Below, piece after piece: positions 1-8,596 of a stretch of 32,826 bases of DNA. Below the pieces are notes generated by a model. That model was not told the origin of the DNA, made no database searches, and worked only from the letters and a program-made list of their open reading frames with translations. How positions within the stretch are numbered: the stretch's first letter is position 1; every line of letters begins with the position of its first letter. Where the stretch lies: assembly GCA_002730655.1 (NCBI GenBank), contig PCAT01000070.1, positions 1 through 32,826 on the forward strand. The letters run 5' to 3'. This stretch comes from Balneola sp. (GTDB lineage Bacteria > Bacteroidota > Rhodothermia > Balneolales > Balneolaceae). The translations under genes and the position numbers were made by a program.

Positions 1-1116
1 AGAGGGGTTGGTCAACTCACAGATATTGTAACCAAGGAGATATTTGCCTTCCAAAAAGGTGATACCCATTACGTACTCCGGCCCGAACTAACTGCTCCAG
101 TTGTACGCTCGTTTGTACAGCATCATCTAGACCAGCGAGGAGGTATTCAAAAACTCTACTATATAGGACCAATGTTTCGCGCTGAACGACCTCAAATGGG
201 AAGGCAACGTCAGTTTCATCAATTTGGTTTAGAGATTATTGGTAGTGCTAATCCTGTTGCAGATATTGAAACCGTTGCTTTCATGATTCGTATTTACCAA
301 CGTATTGGGATTAATAATTTTACCCTCAAACTTAATTCTGTTGGGGGACCTGAGAGTCGTGAACGATACAAACAAGTACTTAGAGATTATTTAGAGCCTC
401 ATCGCTCTAAACTCAGTGAGCTATCACAGCAAAGGTTATATAAAAATCCTATGCGAATTCTAGACTCTAAAGAACTTGAAGACCAAGAATTCATAGATAA
501 AGCACCTATCATCCATGATTACTTAGATGAAGATTCTGCTCTACATTTTGAAAAGGTAAAACGTGGTTTACAACTACTTGATATACCCTTTGAAATAGAT
601 CCTTATTTAGTTCGCGGCATGGATTATTACACACGTACGGCATTTGAACTTAGTAGTCCTGACTTAGGATCTCAAGACGCACTGGCTGGTGGTGGTCGAT
701 ATGATTTACTTGTAGAAGAAATTGGGGGTAAACCTACTTCATCTGTTGGTTTTGCTGCCGGGATGGAACGATTACTTATTGCTTGTGAAGAATTAAATAT
801 ATCCTTAGCTGAGAAATCAATACTTGATCTATATATTGTGAGTTTAGGAGAAGAGGCACGGAATTGGGCATTAAGCTTTCTACCGGAATTACGAGCTCAT
901 GGTTTATCAGCTAGCATGGACTATTTAGGAAGATCGATGAAGGCCCAAATGAAGGAAGCAAACCGCGAACTAGCTCATTTCACGCTCATAATAGGTGAAA
1001 ATGAGCTCACTAATGGCACATTAATTCTACGTAATATGGTCAAAAGTGAAGAAGTAAACCTTAGTGCCAAAGAAGTACTAACTACTATCTTAGCTCATAA
1101 AAAAGGGGCAAAATAG
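1..1116 (+). CDS. hisS: Histidyl-tRNA synthetase, 5'-truncated by the window edge
   Basis: Class II aminoacyl-tRNA synthetase that charges tRNA-His in the cytoplasm. The frame is open from base 1, so 371 codons are visible and roughly the first 60-80 residues lie outside the window; the internal Met at 172 is not the start. Visible landmarks in order: LRPELTAPVVR near codons 29-39, motif 2 with FRAERPQMGRQRQFHQ near codons 59-74, the histidine-binding loop VRGMDYYTRTAFE near codon 204, the GGGRYD segment near codon 230, and a C-terminal anticodon-binding domain from about codon 280. All diagnostic HisRS motifs look intact. The gene converges on the permease gene on the other strand with a 54-bp gap, in which I see no strong terminator. 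Confidence 0.96.
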   Translation, partial: RGVGQLTDIVTKEIFAFQKGDTHYVLRPELTAPVVRSFVQHHLDQRGGIQKLYYIGPMFRAERPQMGRQRQFHQFGLEIIGSANPVADIETVAFMIRIYQRIGINNFTLKLNSVGGPESRERYKQVLRDYLEPHRSKLSELSQQRLYKNPMRILDSKELEDQEFIDKAPIIHDYLDEDSALHFEKVKRGLQLLDIPFEIDPYLVRGMDYYTRTAFELSSPDLGSQDALAGGGRYDLLVEEIGGKPTSSVGFAAGMERLLIACEELNISLAEKSILDLYIVSLGEEARNWALSFLPELRAHGLSASMDYLGRSMKAQMKEANRELAHFTLIIGENELTNGTLILRNMVKSEEVNLSAKEVLTTILAHKKGAK

Positions 1117-1170
1117 CTGTCCATCACATAACATCTGCTTATTTTTGGACTTTTGCATTAGCTTCAATCC

Positions 1171-3261
1171 TTACTGTTCTAACCATTCTCGCAGTTCTTT
1201 AATATCGTTCGGATATCCAAGAATTGATAACACATCACCTTCCTGCATCTTGGTCCTTCCTTTGGGTATGATAATTTCTTTTTTTCGCTCAATAATAGTA
1301 ACTAGGCATTCACCCGGCAACTCCATTTCCATAATTTCTTTATCTATCCAGACACTTGATTGGTTATTTTTCCTTAAGCGTATGTGAATGAGTCGTTCAT
1401 CACTCAAGAGTACCTCTTTGAGTGATCTTTCGTTCTTCGCCGAGACCCAGCGATCTAAAAATTCTTCTGCCTCAATCAATTCAGCCATATGGCCAATGAT
1501 TCTCATATGTAACAGAGGTTGTTCTTCTGGGGTTACTAAAAAAATGAGGGCATGAATTTTTTCTTCCCCAAATGCTGGCATTTTTAAGCCACCTTGGCAC
1601 TGAATCGCAACCATTTCCGGCATGCGTAACCCTTCAAGTTGGACATACTTGAAATAAACCCCTTGTTTCAATCTTGTGGCTTGTATCGCCATATCAGTGA
1701 GTGCAGAAGCCCAACCCGTTTCTAAATTATTCTCTTTTTGAAGTCTATATTCTAGACTTTGTACCGCTTTTTTCGATAATACATCTAGATTTCGATCCTT
1801 GGACAGAGCTCTTATGATCTCAGAGCGTGCAATAACCTCTTGATAAGTCATTGAGCTATCCATGTTCTTTTCATTGATTATCGTCATCAATTCATGCTCT
1901 AATGCTTCATTGCGCATTTGACCTAATCGAGCATGAACGTGATAGATAGCTCCTTGTCTCTTAACTTTTCCCTGGGCATAATAAAAATACCAAGCAATAC
2001 ACATGATAATTAAAGTTCCTGTCAAACCAACAGCTAGAAACCCCATTTGCGCAATCAACAATAAAGAAATTACCATACCAAGTACTTGTAACCAAGGATA
2101 AAGTGGTGAACTAAATCCTGGTTTATAGGCTTCAATTTTACTCTCTCGCATCACTACCACTGCTAGATTAAGTAGAAAAAATAGAAGCAATTGGAATGCA
2201 CTAGCCAACTTAGCTACTGCTTCTACATCGAAGAGCAAAAGAACCAAAATCATTACAAAAGTGGTACTGATAACAGAAATATGAGGTGTTTCAAAACGAC
2301 CAATTTTACCAAAAATAGTTGGCATAAGACCATCTCTACTCATGGCTAAAGGATATCTCGAGGCTGACATAATACCGGCATTCCCGGTCGATGCAAATGC
2401 CGCAATAGCTGCCACAACAATTAATAGAATACCAATTGATTGAGGTATCCATGTAATTACTACTTGTCCAGCATCCGTTACGGGCGTCAAACTCGAAAAT
2501 AATGTTGATGCAGGCAGAACTTTAACCATTATAAAAACACCTAATACATAGACTAAGCTAGCCGTTAATAATGATAAGGTCATCCCTAAAGGGATTGCTT
2601 TATCTGGATTCTGCACCTCTTCAGATATACTCGCAACTTTTGTCAACCCAGCATAAGAAACAAAAACTAAGCCCACAGTCGAAGCAAAACCACTTAATCC
2701 ATTAGTTAAAAAATTATCCTTTTGCATTTCTGGTAGTAGAGAATTACCGGTTAAGTATTCAACCCCTTCTAATAGGAAATAACCCATAATTAAAACTAAA
2801 GCCGATACAAGGAGGCGTTGTAAAAAAGCTGTTTCCTTTGCACCGAAGACATTTAACACCCCAAAAACGACGGTTAAAACAAGTGCTAAAGGTAACATGG
2901 GGACATCAATATATAGACTCAGATAGGCGCCCATTCCAATTAATGCAAATGCGCTTTTAAAGATAAGAGCTATCCATGAGCCTAAGCCACCAATTGTACC
3001 CACTAATGGACCCAGACTACGATCTAAAAAATAATAAGCTCCGCCTGCTCTTGGCATAGCTGTTGAAAGTTCTGCCACGGTAAGCATTGATGGTAATATT
3101 AAGAATCCAGCGACTAAATAACTCAAATACACACTATTACCTGTTTCCATTGCTGCAATACCTGGTAGTAAAAAGAAGCCAGAGCTAAACATAGCACCCG
3201 TGCTAACAGCATACACATCGAATAAGGTCAATTTTTTTGATAGTAGTTCTTTCTTAGCCAT
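1171..3261 (-). CDS. APC-superfamily amino acid permease with EIIA-like and TrkA-C (RCK_C) C-terminal domains
   Basis: 696-aa inner-membrane transporter, probably for an amino acid or other organic cation; substrate not predictable. Residues about 10-430 are an APC-type permease with some 12 hydrophobic segments, opening with the usual Gly-rich first helix (FDVYAVSTGAMFSSGFFLLPG). Residues about 480-605 resemble the PTS EIIA type-2 fold, most clearly the stretch FLVTPEEQPLLHMRIIGHMAEL. Residues about 625-695 look like a TrkA-C/RCK_C ligand-binding domain (ECLVTIIERKKEIIIPKG ... GDVLSILG). The phospho-acceptor His expected in the EIIA motif (GxAIPH) is replaced: the sequence reads GVYFKY at 534-539. 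A His equivalent to the second EIIA histidine survives (H585). The tail is thus likely a sensor or gating module, not a phosphotransfer protein. Start: first Met, MAKKELLSKK, with no upstream alternative evident. Confidence 0.85.
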   Translation of the reverse strand: MAKKELLSKKLTLFDVYAVSTGAMFSSGFFLLPGIAAMETGNSVYLSYLVAGFLILPSMLTVAELSTAMPRAGGAYYFLDRSLGPLVGTIGGLGSWIALIFKSAFALIGMGAYLSLYIDVPMLPLALVLTVVFGVLNVFGAKETAFLQRLLVSALVLIMGYFLLEGVEYLTGNSLLPEMQKDNFLTNGLSGFASTVGLVFVSYAGLTKVASISEEVQNPDKAIPLGMTLSLLTASLVYVLGVFIMVKVLPASTLFSSLTPVTDAGQVVITWIPQSIGILLIVVAAIAAFASTGNAGIMSASRYPLAMSRDGLMPTIFGKIGRFETPHISVISTTFVMILVLLLFDVEAVAKLASAFQLLLFFLLNLAVVVMRESKIEAYKPGFSSPLYPWLQVLGMVISLLLIAQMGFLAVGLTGTLIIMCIAWYFYYAQGKVKRQGAIYHVHARLGQMRNEALEHELMTIINEKNMDSSMTYQEVIARSEIIRALSKDRNLDVLSKKAVQSLEYRLQKENNLETGWASALTDMAIQATRLKQGVYFKYVQLEGLRMPEMVAIQCQGGLKMPAFGEEKIHALIFLVTPEEQPLLHMRIIGHMAELIEAEEFLDRWVSAKNERSLKEVLLSDERLIHIRLRKNNQSSVWIDKEIMEMELPGECLVTIIERKKEIIIPKGRTKMQEGDVLSILGYPNDIKELREWLEQ

Positions 3262-3712
3262 AATGAATCATTTTATTTATATGACAACTCTTACGTGAAA
3301 AAATTATCGGACAGGCAATGAAAGTAGAGTTATTTAATATACTCATGGTATTGCTTTGTTAATATAGAATAAAAAATAATTCGACAATTAGCGTCCAATA
3401 ATAATTTATCTTTCAATGCTACGGTAGATTGGTACATTTAGATTTTTAAAATATTTGCGACTGTGTAGGCAATCTGTATATATGGTTATGCCTTAGATGT
3501 ACGGCTAGCAAACCTTTAGAATGCTTTTATTTTTTAAATAAAATTCCATCATGATAATAAGGCTTAATCTATATTTTTTCCTCTATATGTGTATATTTCT
3601 TGAGTAGAGTAAATGAGTTCATACTTAAGAATTTATGCGTCATTATTGGTACTATATTCACATAATCATTGTATTTATGGCACTCTAATTCATTCATTAT
3701 ATAGCATACTTT
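3262..3712. other. 451-bp gene-free divergent intergenic region
   Basis: AT-rich spacer between the permease start (-) and lysA (+), the longest gap in the window. It should carry promoters for both directions, but I find no convincing -35/-10 or TTTG/TAnnTTTG pair. It holds an AT-only inverted repeat, TTTTATTT and AAATAAAA around a TTT spacer, near 3523-3541. All frames are broken by stops except a 42-codon ATG-to-stop frame at 3569-3697 (-), which I regard as chance. Parts of the spacer look compositionally featureless. No tRNA, rRNA or coding remnant was recognised. Confidence 0.6.
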
Positions 3713-4891
3713 ATGCCACTTCCTGTCTTAACATCTCATCTAATCGGTCATTCAACCCCTTGCTATTATTATGATGTCTCTTTGTTGGATGCCACACTGA
3801 AAGAAGTACATAAGCATGGAATAGACAAAGGATATCATGTCCATTTTGCATTAAAAGCAAATCATGAGCCATACATACTAAAAAAAATACAGGAGGCAGG
3901 TTTAGGTGCAGACTGCGTTAGTGGTGGAGAGATTCAGCAAGCTCTAGATAATGGTTTTAGGCCGGATCAAATTGCATTTGCAGGCGTTGGAAAATCAGAT
4001 CAAGAAATTACCTTAAGCTTAGAGAGTGATATATTTTGTTTTAATGTTGAATCCCTTCAAGAATTAGCTGTAATCAATGAGATAGCGAAAAAAAGACAAA
4101 CTAAAGCCCCTGTAGCACTTCGATTAAATCCAAATATTCCTGTTAAAACCCATATGTACATTACTACTGGATTAAATGATAATAAATTTGGCATTAGTGA
4201 CGAGGAACTACACTTGGTAATAAAGGCGCTACCAAATTTATCATATATAGAATTTTTGGGAATACATTTTCATATAGGTTCACAAATCAATCACCTTGAA
4301 CCGTTTATTGAATTGGCGAAAAAAGCAAACAAATATGTAGAGCAAATAGAAACTGCCGGGTTCACCGTTAAGGTATTGAATATGGGCGGCGGTTACGGGG
4401 TAAACTATAAGGAACCCGACAATGAACCTATACCAAATTTTAAAGCTTTTTTTAATGTATTCGACACTCATCTAAATCGGAGAAGAGACCAAGAAATCCA
4501 TTTTGAATTGGGTCGGTCTATCATTGCTCAATCGGGTAGTCTGCTTTCGAGAGTATTGTTTATAAAAGAACGGAGTAAAAAAACTTTCGCTGTCATAGAC
4601 GCTGGCATGACTGAACTCATACGACCTGCATTATATCAAGCCACTCACCAAATAGATCGAATAAATTCCCCTAAAACAAAAAGTAACATTCAAAAAAAAT
4701 ACGATGTTGTGGGTCCAATTTGTGAAAGCTCTGACACATTTGCCCAGAATTATTCATTACCTGTATTGCAACGTGGCGACTTACTAGCCATCAGAAGTGC
4801 TGGAGCCTATGGACAAGTAATGAAAAGCCAATACAACTTACGACCGGATTTTCCAGTCATTTACTCCGATGATCTCGACAATCAAACATAG
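3713..4891 (+). CDS. lysA: Diaminopimelate decarboxylase
   Basis: PLP-dependent fold-III decarboxylase that converts meso-diaminopimelate to L-lysine, the last step of lysine synthesis; cytoplasmic. 392 aa, usual for the family. N-terminal alanine-racemase-like barrel with the PLP lysine in HFALKAN (K48), then GADCVSGGEI, FAGVGK, NPNIPVKTH, the HFHIGSQI strand and the phosphate-binding loop LNMGGGYG (223-229). The C-terminal beta domain carries GPICESSDTFA, with the conserved Cys at about 337 that completes the neighbouring active site, and the AGAYG motif. All key residues are present. Start: Met at 3713, no Shine-Dalgarno. The aspartokinase-like gene begins 38 bp downstream on the same strand, so the two are probably co-transcribed. 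Confidence 0.95.
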   Translation: MPLPVLTSHLIGHSTPCYYYDVSLLDATLKEVHKHGIDKGYHVHFALKANHEPYILKKIQEAGLGADCVSGGEIQQALDNGFRPDQIAFAGVGKSDQEITLSLESDIFCFNVESLQELAVINEIAKKRQTKAPVALRLNPNIPVKTHMYITTGLNDNKFGISDEELHLVIKALPNLSYIEFLGIHFHIGSQINHLEPFIELAKKANKYVEQIETAGFTVKVLNMGGGYGVNYKEPDNEPIPNFKAFFNVFDTHLNRRRDQEIHFELGRSIIAQSGSLLSRVLFIKERSKKTFAVIDAGMTELIRPALYQATHQIDRINSPKTKSNIQKKYDVVGPICESSDTFAQNYSLPVLQRGDLLAIRSAGAYGQVMKSQYNLRPDFPVIYSDDLDNQT

Positions 4892-4929
4892 AATCTGCAT
4901 TTCATCTCCATTCAAACCACTACAATTAT

Positions 4930-5637
4930 ATGAAAGACATACATGTATTAAGTTTTGAAGGGCGTAATATCAGAGATGTTTCGCATTTAGTAAATGCAGT
5001 CAATTATGTTCAAAAATATGATCGAGTTATCGTCGTGATTAATGCCTTCGATCAGACCCGTAATAAACTATTAGCCATCACAGATACCGCGGTTTCAGGT
5101 AATTTAGACGCAGCTCATGCTCTATCCGATGAAATCTACGATTTATACTATGATCTTATTCAAAAGGCCCTAGAAAGTCACCCAAATCCTAAAAACACTC
5201 TTATTCTAGAAACAACGGATAAAAGGTTAGAGGAATACAATTTTCGGCTAAAAAAACTTCTAGGCTATGCCGATAAAATGCATTCTCATCAAGATCGTTG
5301 GGTGGATTCAATAGTTCCTATTGGAGACCAAATGGCTGCTTATGTACTGAGTCAAACGGCACTTTCTTGGGGAATTCTTACGCAATATGTAGAAGCTACC
5401 AAGCTCATAAAAACTGATAATGAATATGGCAAAGCCAACCCCAATACGATGAGTATATATCAGCACTGTAGCTCACTTGAGACCCTCATAGAAAACGGCT
5501 TCACACCCATCATTGGTGGTGGTTACGGCATTAGTCTGGAAAAATCGATGTCACTATTAGGCCCAGATGGCTTAGATATTACAGCACGGCTTATAACGGG
5601 AGCACTTGAGGCAAAATCCATTGAATTTATTTCTTAG
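4930..5637 (+). CDS. Degenerate aspartokinase-like protein (amino acid kinase fold, no ACT domains)
   Basis: 235-aa protein that aligns by eye along the catalytic domain of aspartate kinase but looks like a pseudoenzyme. The N-terminal KFGGTS motif reads SFEGRN at 8-13, losing the catalytic lysine; the SxGERLSA motif reads PIGDQMA (130-136); and the ATP-binding GRGGSD motif reads GPDGLD (211-216). Retained are the overall order of strands, the RVIVVINAF strand in the place of RVVVVSA, and the GGGYG loop in the place of GFIG. The protein ends right after the kinase fold, so the two regulatory ACT domains (usually another 150-200 residues) are absent. It follows lysA by 38 bp and precedes the ABC-F gene by 5 bp, suggesting one transcript. 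The reading frame is uninterrupted, which argues for retained function, possibly regulatory. Not expected to phosphorylate aspartate. Confidence 0.75.
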   Translation: MKDIHVLSFEGRNIRDVSHLVNAVNYVQKYDRVIVVINAFDQTRNKLLAITDTAVSGNLDAAHALSDEIYDLYYDLIQKALESHPNPKNTLILETTDKRLEEYNFRLKKLLGYADKMHSHQDRWVDSIVPIGDQMAAYVLSQTALSWGILTQYVEATKLIKTDNEYGKANPNTMSIYQHCSSLETLIENGFTPIIGGGYGISLEKSMSLLGPDGLDITARLITGALEAKSIEFIS

Positions 5638-5642
5638 CAACT

Positions 5643-7619
5643 ATGCTACAATGTGCTAATATTAACCTATCACTGGGTGATCGAGCCTTGCTCGATGACA
5701 TATCGGTAATTATTAATCCAGGCGATCGTATAGGATTAGTTGGACCTAATGGAGCAGGTAAATCTACCTTACTTAAAGTGATTATGGGGTTTCAAGAAGT
5801 GGATAAAGGATCGGTGAGTATGGGTAAAACTGAAAGTTTGGGTTATCTACCGCAAGATGGGGTAGAACCTAATTTCTCCCTAAATGTTGTAGAAGAAGTA
5901 GAGAGAGTGTTTCAGCCTATTCTTGATTTAGAAAAAAATGTTCAGTATCTCCAGAATAAGCTGGGTGATATAAATCCCAACTCGTCTAGCTATAGTGACT
6001 ACCTAGACAAACTTGGTTCACTTCAAACCGAATTAGAACAATCTGGCATTTATAGCATACGCTCTAAGGTGGAAAAAGTGTTAACAGGTCTTGGTTTTAA
6101 CTCCAAAGATTTTTGCCGAACTACGAGTGAATTCAGTGGTGGTTGGCTTATGCGCATGGCCTTGGCTAAGCTTCTGCTAAAAGACCCAACCTATCTATTG
6201 CTGGATGAGCCTACCAATCACTTAGATATTGAGTCGTTACAGTGGTTAGAACAATTTTTAGTTCAGTATAACGGAGCGGTTATTGTGGTTTCACATGACC
6301 AATACTTTTTAGATAGCCTGACTAACCGAACACTTGCTATACGTCAAGGTAAACTCCAGGATTATGCTGGTAACTATAGCTTTTACGAGCGTAAGTGGGA
6401 CGAAGAACGAGAATTACTCATAAATGCACAGCGTAATCAAGAAAAACACATAAAAGATACTCAAGAATTCATTGAAAGGTTCCGCTATAAAGCTACCAAG
6501 GCAAGACAAGTGCAGAGTCGAGTTAAACAACTTGAAAAATTAAAACATATTGAAGTCGAATCCGAGCTTGATAGCGTATCTTTTAGCTTCCCAACCCCAG
6601 AACGAACTGGGCAGGTAGTCGTAAAATTAGATCAAGTAGTCAAGCGGTATAGAGACTTAACGGTATTCGATGGTATAGATTTAGAAATCGAACGAGAGGA
6701 TAAAATAGCAGTGGTTGGACCAAACGGCGCAGGTAAATCCACTTTGATCCGAATTATAAGTGGATTGGAACCCATTCAAAGTGGAATCCAAAAATTAGGT
6801 CATAAAGTACAACATGCCTATTTTGCCCAGCATCAGGCAGATGAACTGGATGAAACAGAAGACCCACTTAGTATTATGATGAGAGCTGGATCTGGCGAAA
6901 AGGAGAGTCGTTTACGATCTATATTGGGTAGTTTTCTATTCACTGGAGACGATGTATTCAAAAAAGTTAAAGTATTATCAGGTGGAGAAAAGTCGCGCTT
7001 AGCTCTGGCAAAGATGCTACTATCACCAGCTAACTTTCTGATTTTTGATGAACCAACGAATCATCTAGACATGAGTAGTAAAGCTGTTCTACAACAAGCC
7101 CTTCAACAATATCAGGGTACCTGCATGATTGTTTCACATGATAGATCTTTCTTAGACCCAATCGTTAACAAAGTTTTGGAAATCCAGCCCGGAACGATTA
7201 GGCTGCTTGTTGGCAATGTCAGTTATTATTTAAAGAAAAAGGAAGCAGAACTCATATCATCGGCTAACGGGCATACCCAAGAAAGTACAAAAATGGAGCT
7301 TTCAGGTACAAATAACCTTTCCAAAAAAGAAAAAAAACGGCAAGAGGCAGAATTAAGAAATGCTTTAAACAAACGTTTGGGACCTCTAAAGAAAAAAATT
7401 AATAAAATAGAAGCAGCAATAGAGAACGCTGAAAATAACTTGTCATCTATCGAGACCACCATGGCTGAAGTCGATTTTTATGAAAATCTCATTCAGGTAA
7501 AAGAAACTAATATTGAGTATGAAAAGATCAAAAAAAAACTAACCGAACTCATGTTTCAGTGGGAGGAGTACCAACAACAATATGAACACATAGAAGGGGG
7601 ATTTGAGTCGAAATCTTAA
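5643..7619 (+). CDS. ABC-F family ribosome-associated ATPase (Uup/EttA type)
   Basis: 658-aa soluble tandem ATPase without membrane segments. First cassette: Walker A GPNGAGKST near 34-42, signature FSGGW, Walker B LLLDEPTNHLD, switch His in VVSHD. An interdomain linker, rich in charged residues (about 255-310), is the P-site tRNA interaction motif in this family. Second cassette: Walker A GPNGAGKST near 358-366, signature LSGGEKSRLALAKML, Walker B with FDEPTNHLD. The C-terminal 110 residues (about 545-655) are highly charged and look like the coiled coil that follows the second cassette in Uup. ABC-F proteins act on the ribosomal E site in translation or antibiotic protection; which member this is cannot be told here. 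Starts 5 bp after the aspartokinase-like stop. Confidence 0.93.
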   Translation: MLQCANINLSLGDRALLDDISVIINPGDRIGLVGPNGAGKSTLLKVIMGFQEVDKGSVSMGKTESLGYLPQDGVEPNFSLNVVEEVERVFQPILDLEKNVQYLQNKLGDINPNSSSYSDYLDKLGSLQTELEQSGIYSIRSKVEKVLTGLGFNSKDFCRTTSEFSGGWLMRMALAKLLLKDPTYLLLDEPTNHLDIESLQWLEQFLVQYNGAVIVVSHDQYFLDSLTNRTLAIRQGKLQDYAGNYSFYERKWDEERELLINAQRNQEKHIKDTQEFIERFRYKATKARQVQSRVKQLEKLKHIEVESELDSVSFSFPTPERTGQVVVKLDQVVKRYRDLTVFDGIDLEIEREDKIAVVGPNGAGKSTLIRIISGLEPIQSGIQKLGHKVQHAYFAQHQADELDETEDPLSIMMRAGSGEKESRLRSILGSFLFTGDDVFKKVKVLSGGEKSRLALAKMLLSPANFLIFDEPTNHLDMSSKAVLQQALQQYQGTCMIVSHDRSFLDPIVNKVLEIQPGTIRLLVGNVSYYLKKKEAELISSANGHTQESTKMELSGTNNLSKKEKKRQEAELRNALNKRLGPLKKKINKIEAAIENAENNLSSIETTMAEVDFYENLIQVKETNIEYEKIKKKLTELMFQWEEYQQQYEHIEGGFESKS

Positions 7620-7662
7620 CTAAATTTACTCTTGCTTGTAAAGAGACGAAAACCAAGCCAAT

Positions 7663-8094
7663 TTAAGTAGCAAATATTTGACTTTTATCGGCAAAAGCCT
7701 TGAACTCCAATGCATTTCCACTCGGATCTAAAAAGAACATAGTCGCCTGTTCACCTGCTTGACCTTTGAAACGAATATAGGGCTCAATAATAAAACTAAG
7801 TTCAGCATTTTTGACTCGTTCGGCTAAAGCTTTCCAATCATCCATACTCAAAATTACTCCAAAGTGGCGAACAGGCACACCATGTCCGTCTACTGCATTT
7901 ATGGATGATTCTTTTGCTTCATCTGGACTTAAATGAGCTACAACCTGATGACCCCACATATTGAAATCTATCCAATGATCAGAACTTCTCCCTGTACTAC
8001 AGCCCAGGATTTGAGTGTAAAATTGATATGTTTCTGTTAAGTCTTTAACCGGAAAAGCAAGGTGAAAAGGAGCAATAGCGTTGTTTTCTTTCAT
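7663..8094 (-). CDS. VOC-superfamily (glyoxalase/dioxygenase fold) protein
   Basis: 143-aa protein with one full vicinal-oxygen-chelate unit: two beta-alpha-beta-beta-beta modules, opening with PFHLAFPVKDLTETYQFY and closing with FFLDPSGNALEFKAF. Candidate metal ligands in the usual places are the His in FHLAFPV, the His in RHFGVIL and the Glu in NALEF. The family includes glyoxalases, dioxygenases and resistance proteins; the substrate is unknown and many of these are only annotated as glyoxalase-like. It lies 55 bp downstream of rnhA on the same strand and converges with the ABC-F gene (43-bp gap). Confidence 0.88.
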   Translation of the reverse strand: MKENNAIAPFHLAFPVKDLTETYQFYTQILGCSTGRSSDHWIDFNMWGHQVVAHLSPDEAKESSINAVDGHGVPVRHFGVILSMDDWKALAERVKNAELSFIIEPYIRFKGQAGEQATMFFLDPSGNALEFKAFADKSQIFAT

Positions 8095-8149
8095 ATAGAC
8101 TTAACTTTGAGATTTGTTCTATCTAAAACGTAATAAAGCTAAAAAAAAA

Positions 8150-8593
8150 TCACATAAATTGTTTAGCTGCTTGTACCGCTAATTGATCGACTCTTTCATT
8201 ATCTGGAATACCCGAATGTCCTTTCACTTTAATCCACTCCACCTGATGAGCTCCTATTACATTCAACAACTCGACCCACAAATCCTGATTTTCAACTGGC
8301 TTTTTATCTGCCCTCTTCCACCCTTTAGACTGCCATGAATCTATCCAACCCTTAGTCATAGCATTAATTATTAAGGCACTATCACTGTGAATCTTTAGTA
8401 AACATGGTTTTTTTATAGCTCTTACGGCTTCAATTACCGCCATCATTTCCATTCGATTATTGGTAGTATGAGCTTCTCCACCCGAAAGCTCTTTCTCTTT
8501 CCCATTGTGTCGTAACAATACCCCCCAACCTCCTGGTCCAGGATTGCCACTACAGGCTCCATCAGTATAAATAATGACCTCTGTTAAATTCAT
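8150..8593 (-). CDS. rnhA: Ribonuclease HI
   Basis: 147-aa enzyme that cuts the RNA strand of RNA-DNA hybrids (primer and R-loop removal). All active-site residues are visible: D11 in YTDGACSGNPGPGGWG, E49 in NRMEMMAV, D71 in HSDSAL, and D136 in the C-terminal GHSGIPDNERVDQLA segment, which also has the assisting His (H126). A basic-protrusion-like segment (KGWIDSWQSKGWKRADKKPV) is present, as in the E. coli enzyme. Start codon is ATG, 3 bp after the pyrF stop, so the two genes are almost certainly co-transcribed. Confidence 0.97.
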   Translation of the reverse strand: MNLTEVIIYTDGACSGNPGPGGWGVLLRHNGKEKELSGGEAHTTNNRMEMMAVIEAVRAIKKPCLLKIHSDSALIINAMTKGWIDSWQSKGWKRADKKPVENQDLWVELLNVIGAHQVEWIKVKGHSGIPDNERVDQLAVQAAKQFM

Positions 8594-8596
8594 TTT

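Noticed and set aside
172..1116. ATG at 172 as the hisS start
   Set aside because: The frame continues upstream to base 1 with HisRS motif sequence (LRPELTAPVVR), so the gene is truncated by the window edge.
3569..3697. 42-codon ATG-to-TAG frame on the minus strand in the permease-lysA gap
   Set aside because: No ribosome-binding site, no recognisable protein, and AT-rich DNA gives frames of this length by chance.
7629..7645. CTCTT-N7-AAGAG repeat between ABC-F and VOC genes as a terminator
   Set aside because: Only 5 bp, with no T-tract on either strand.
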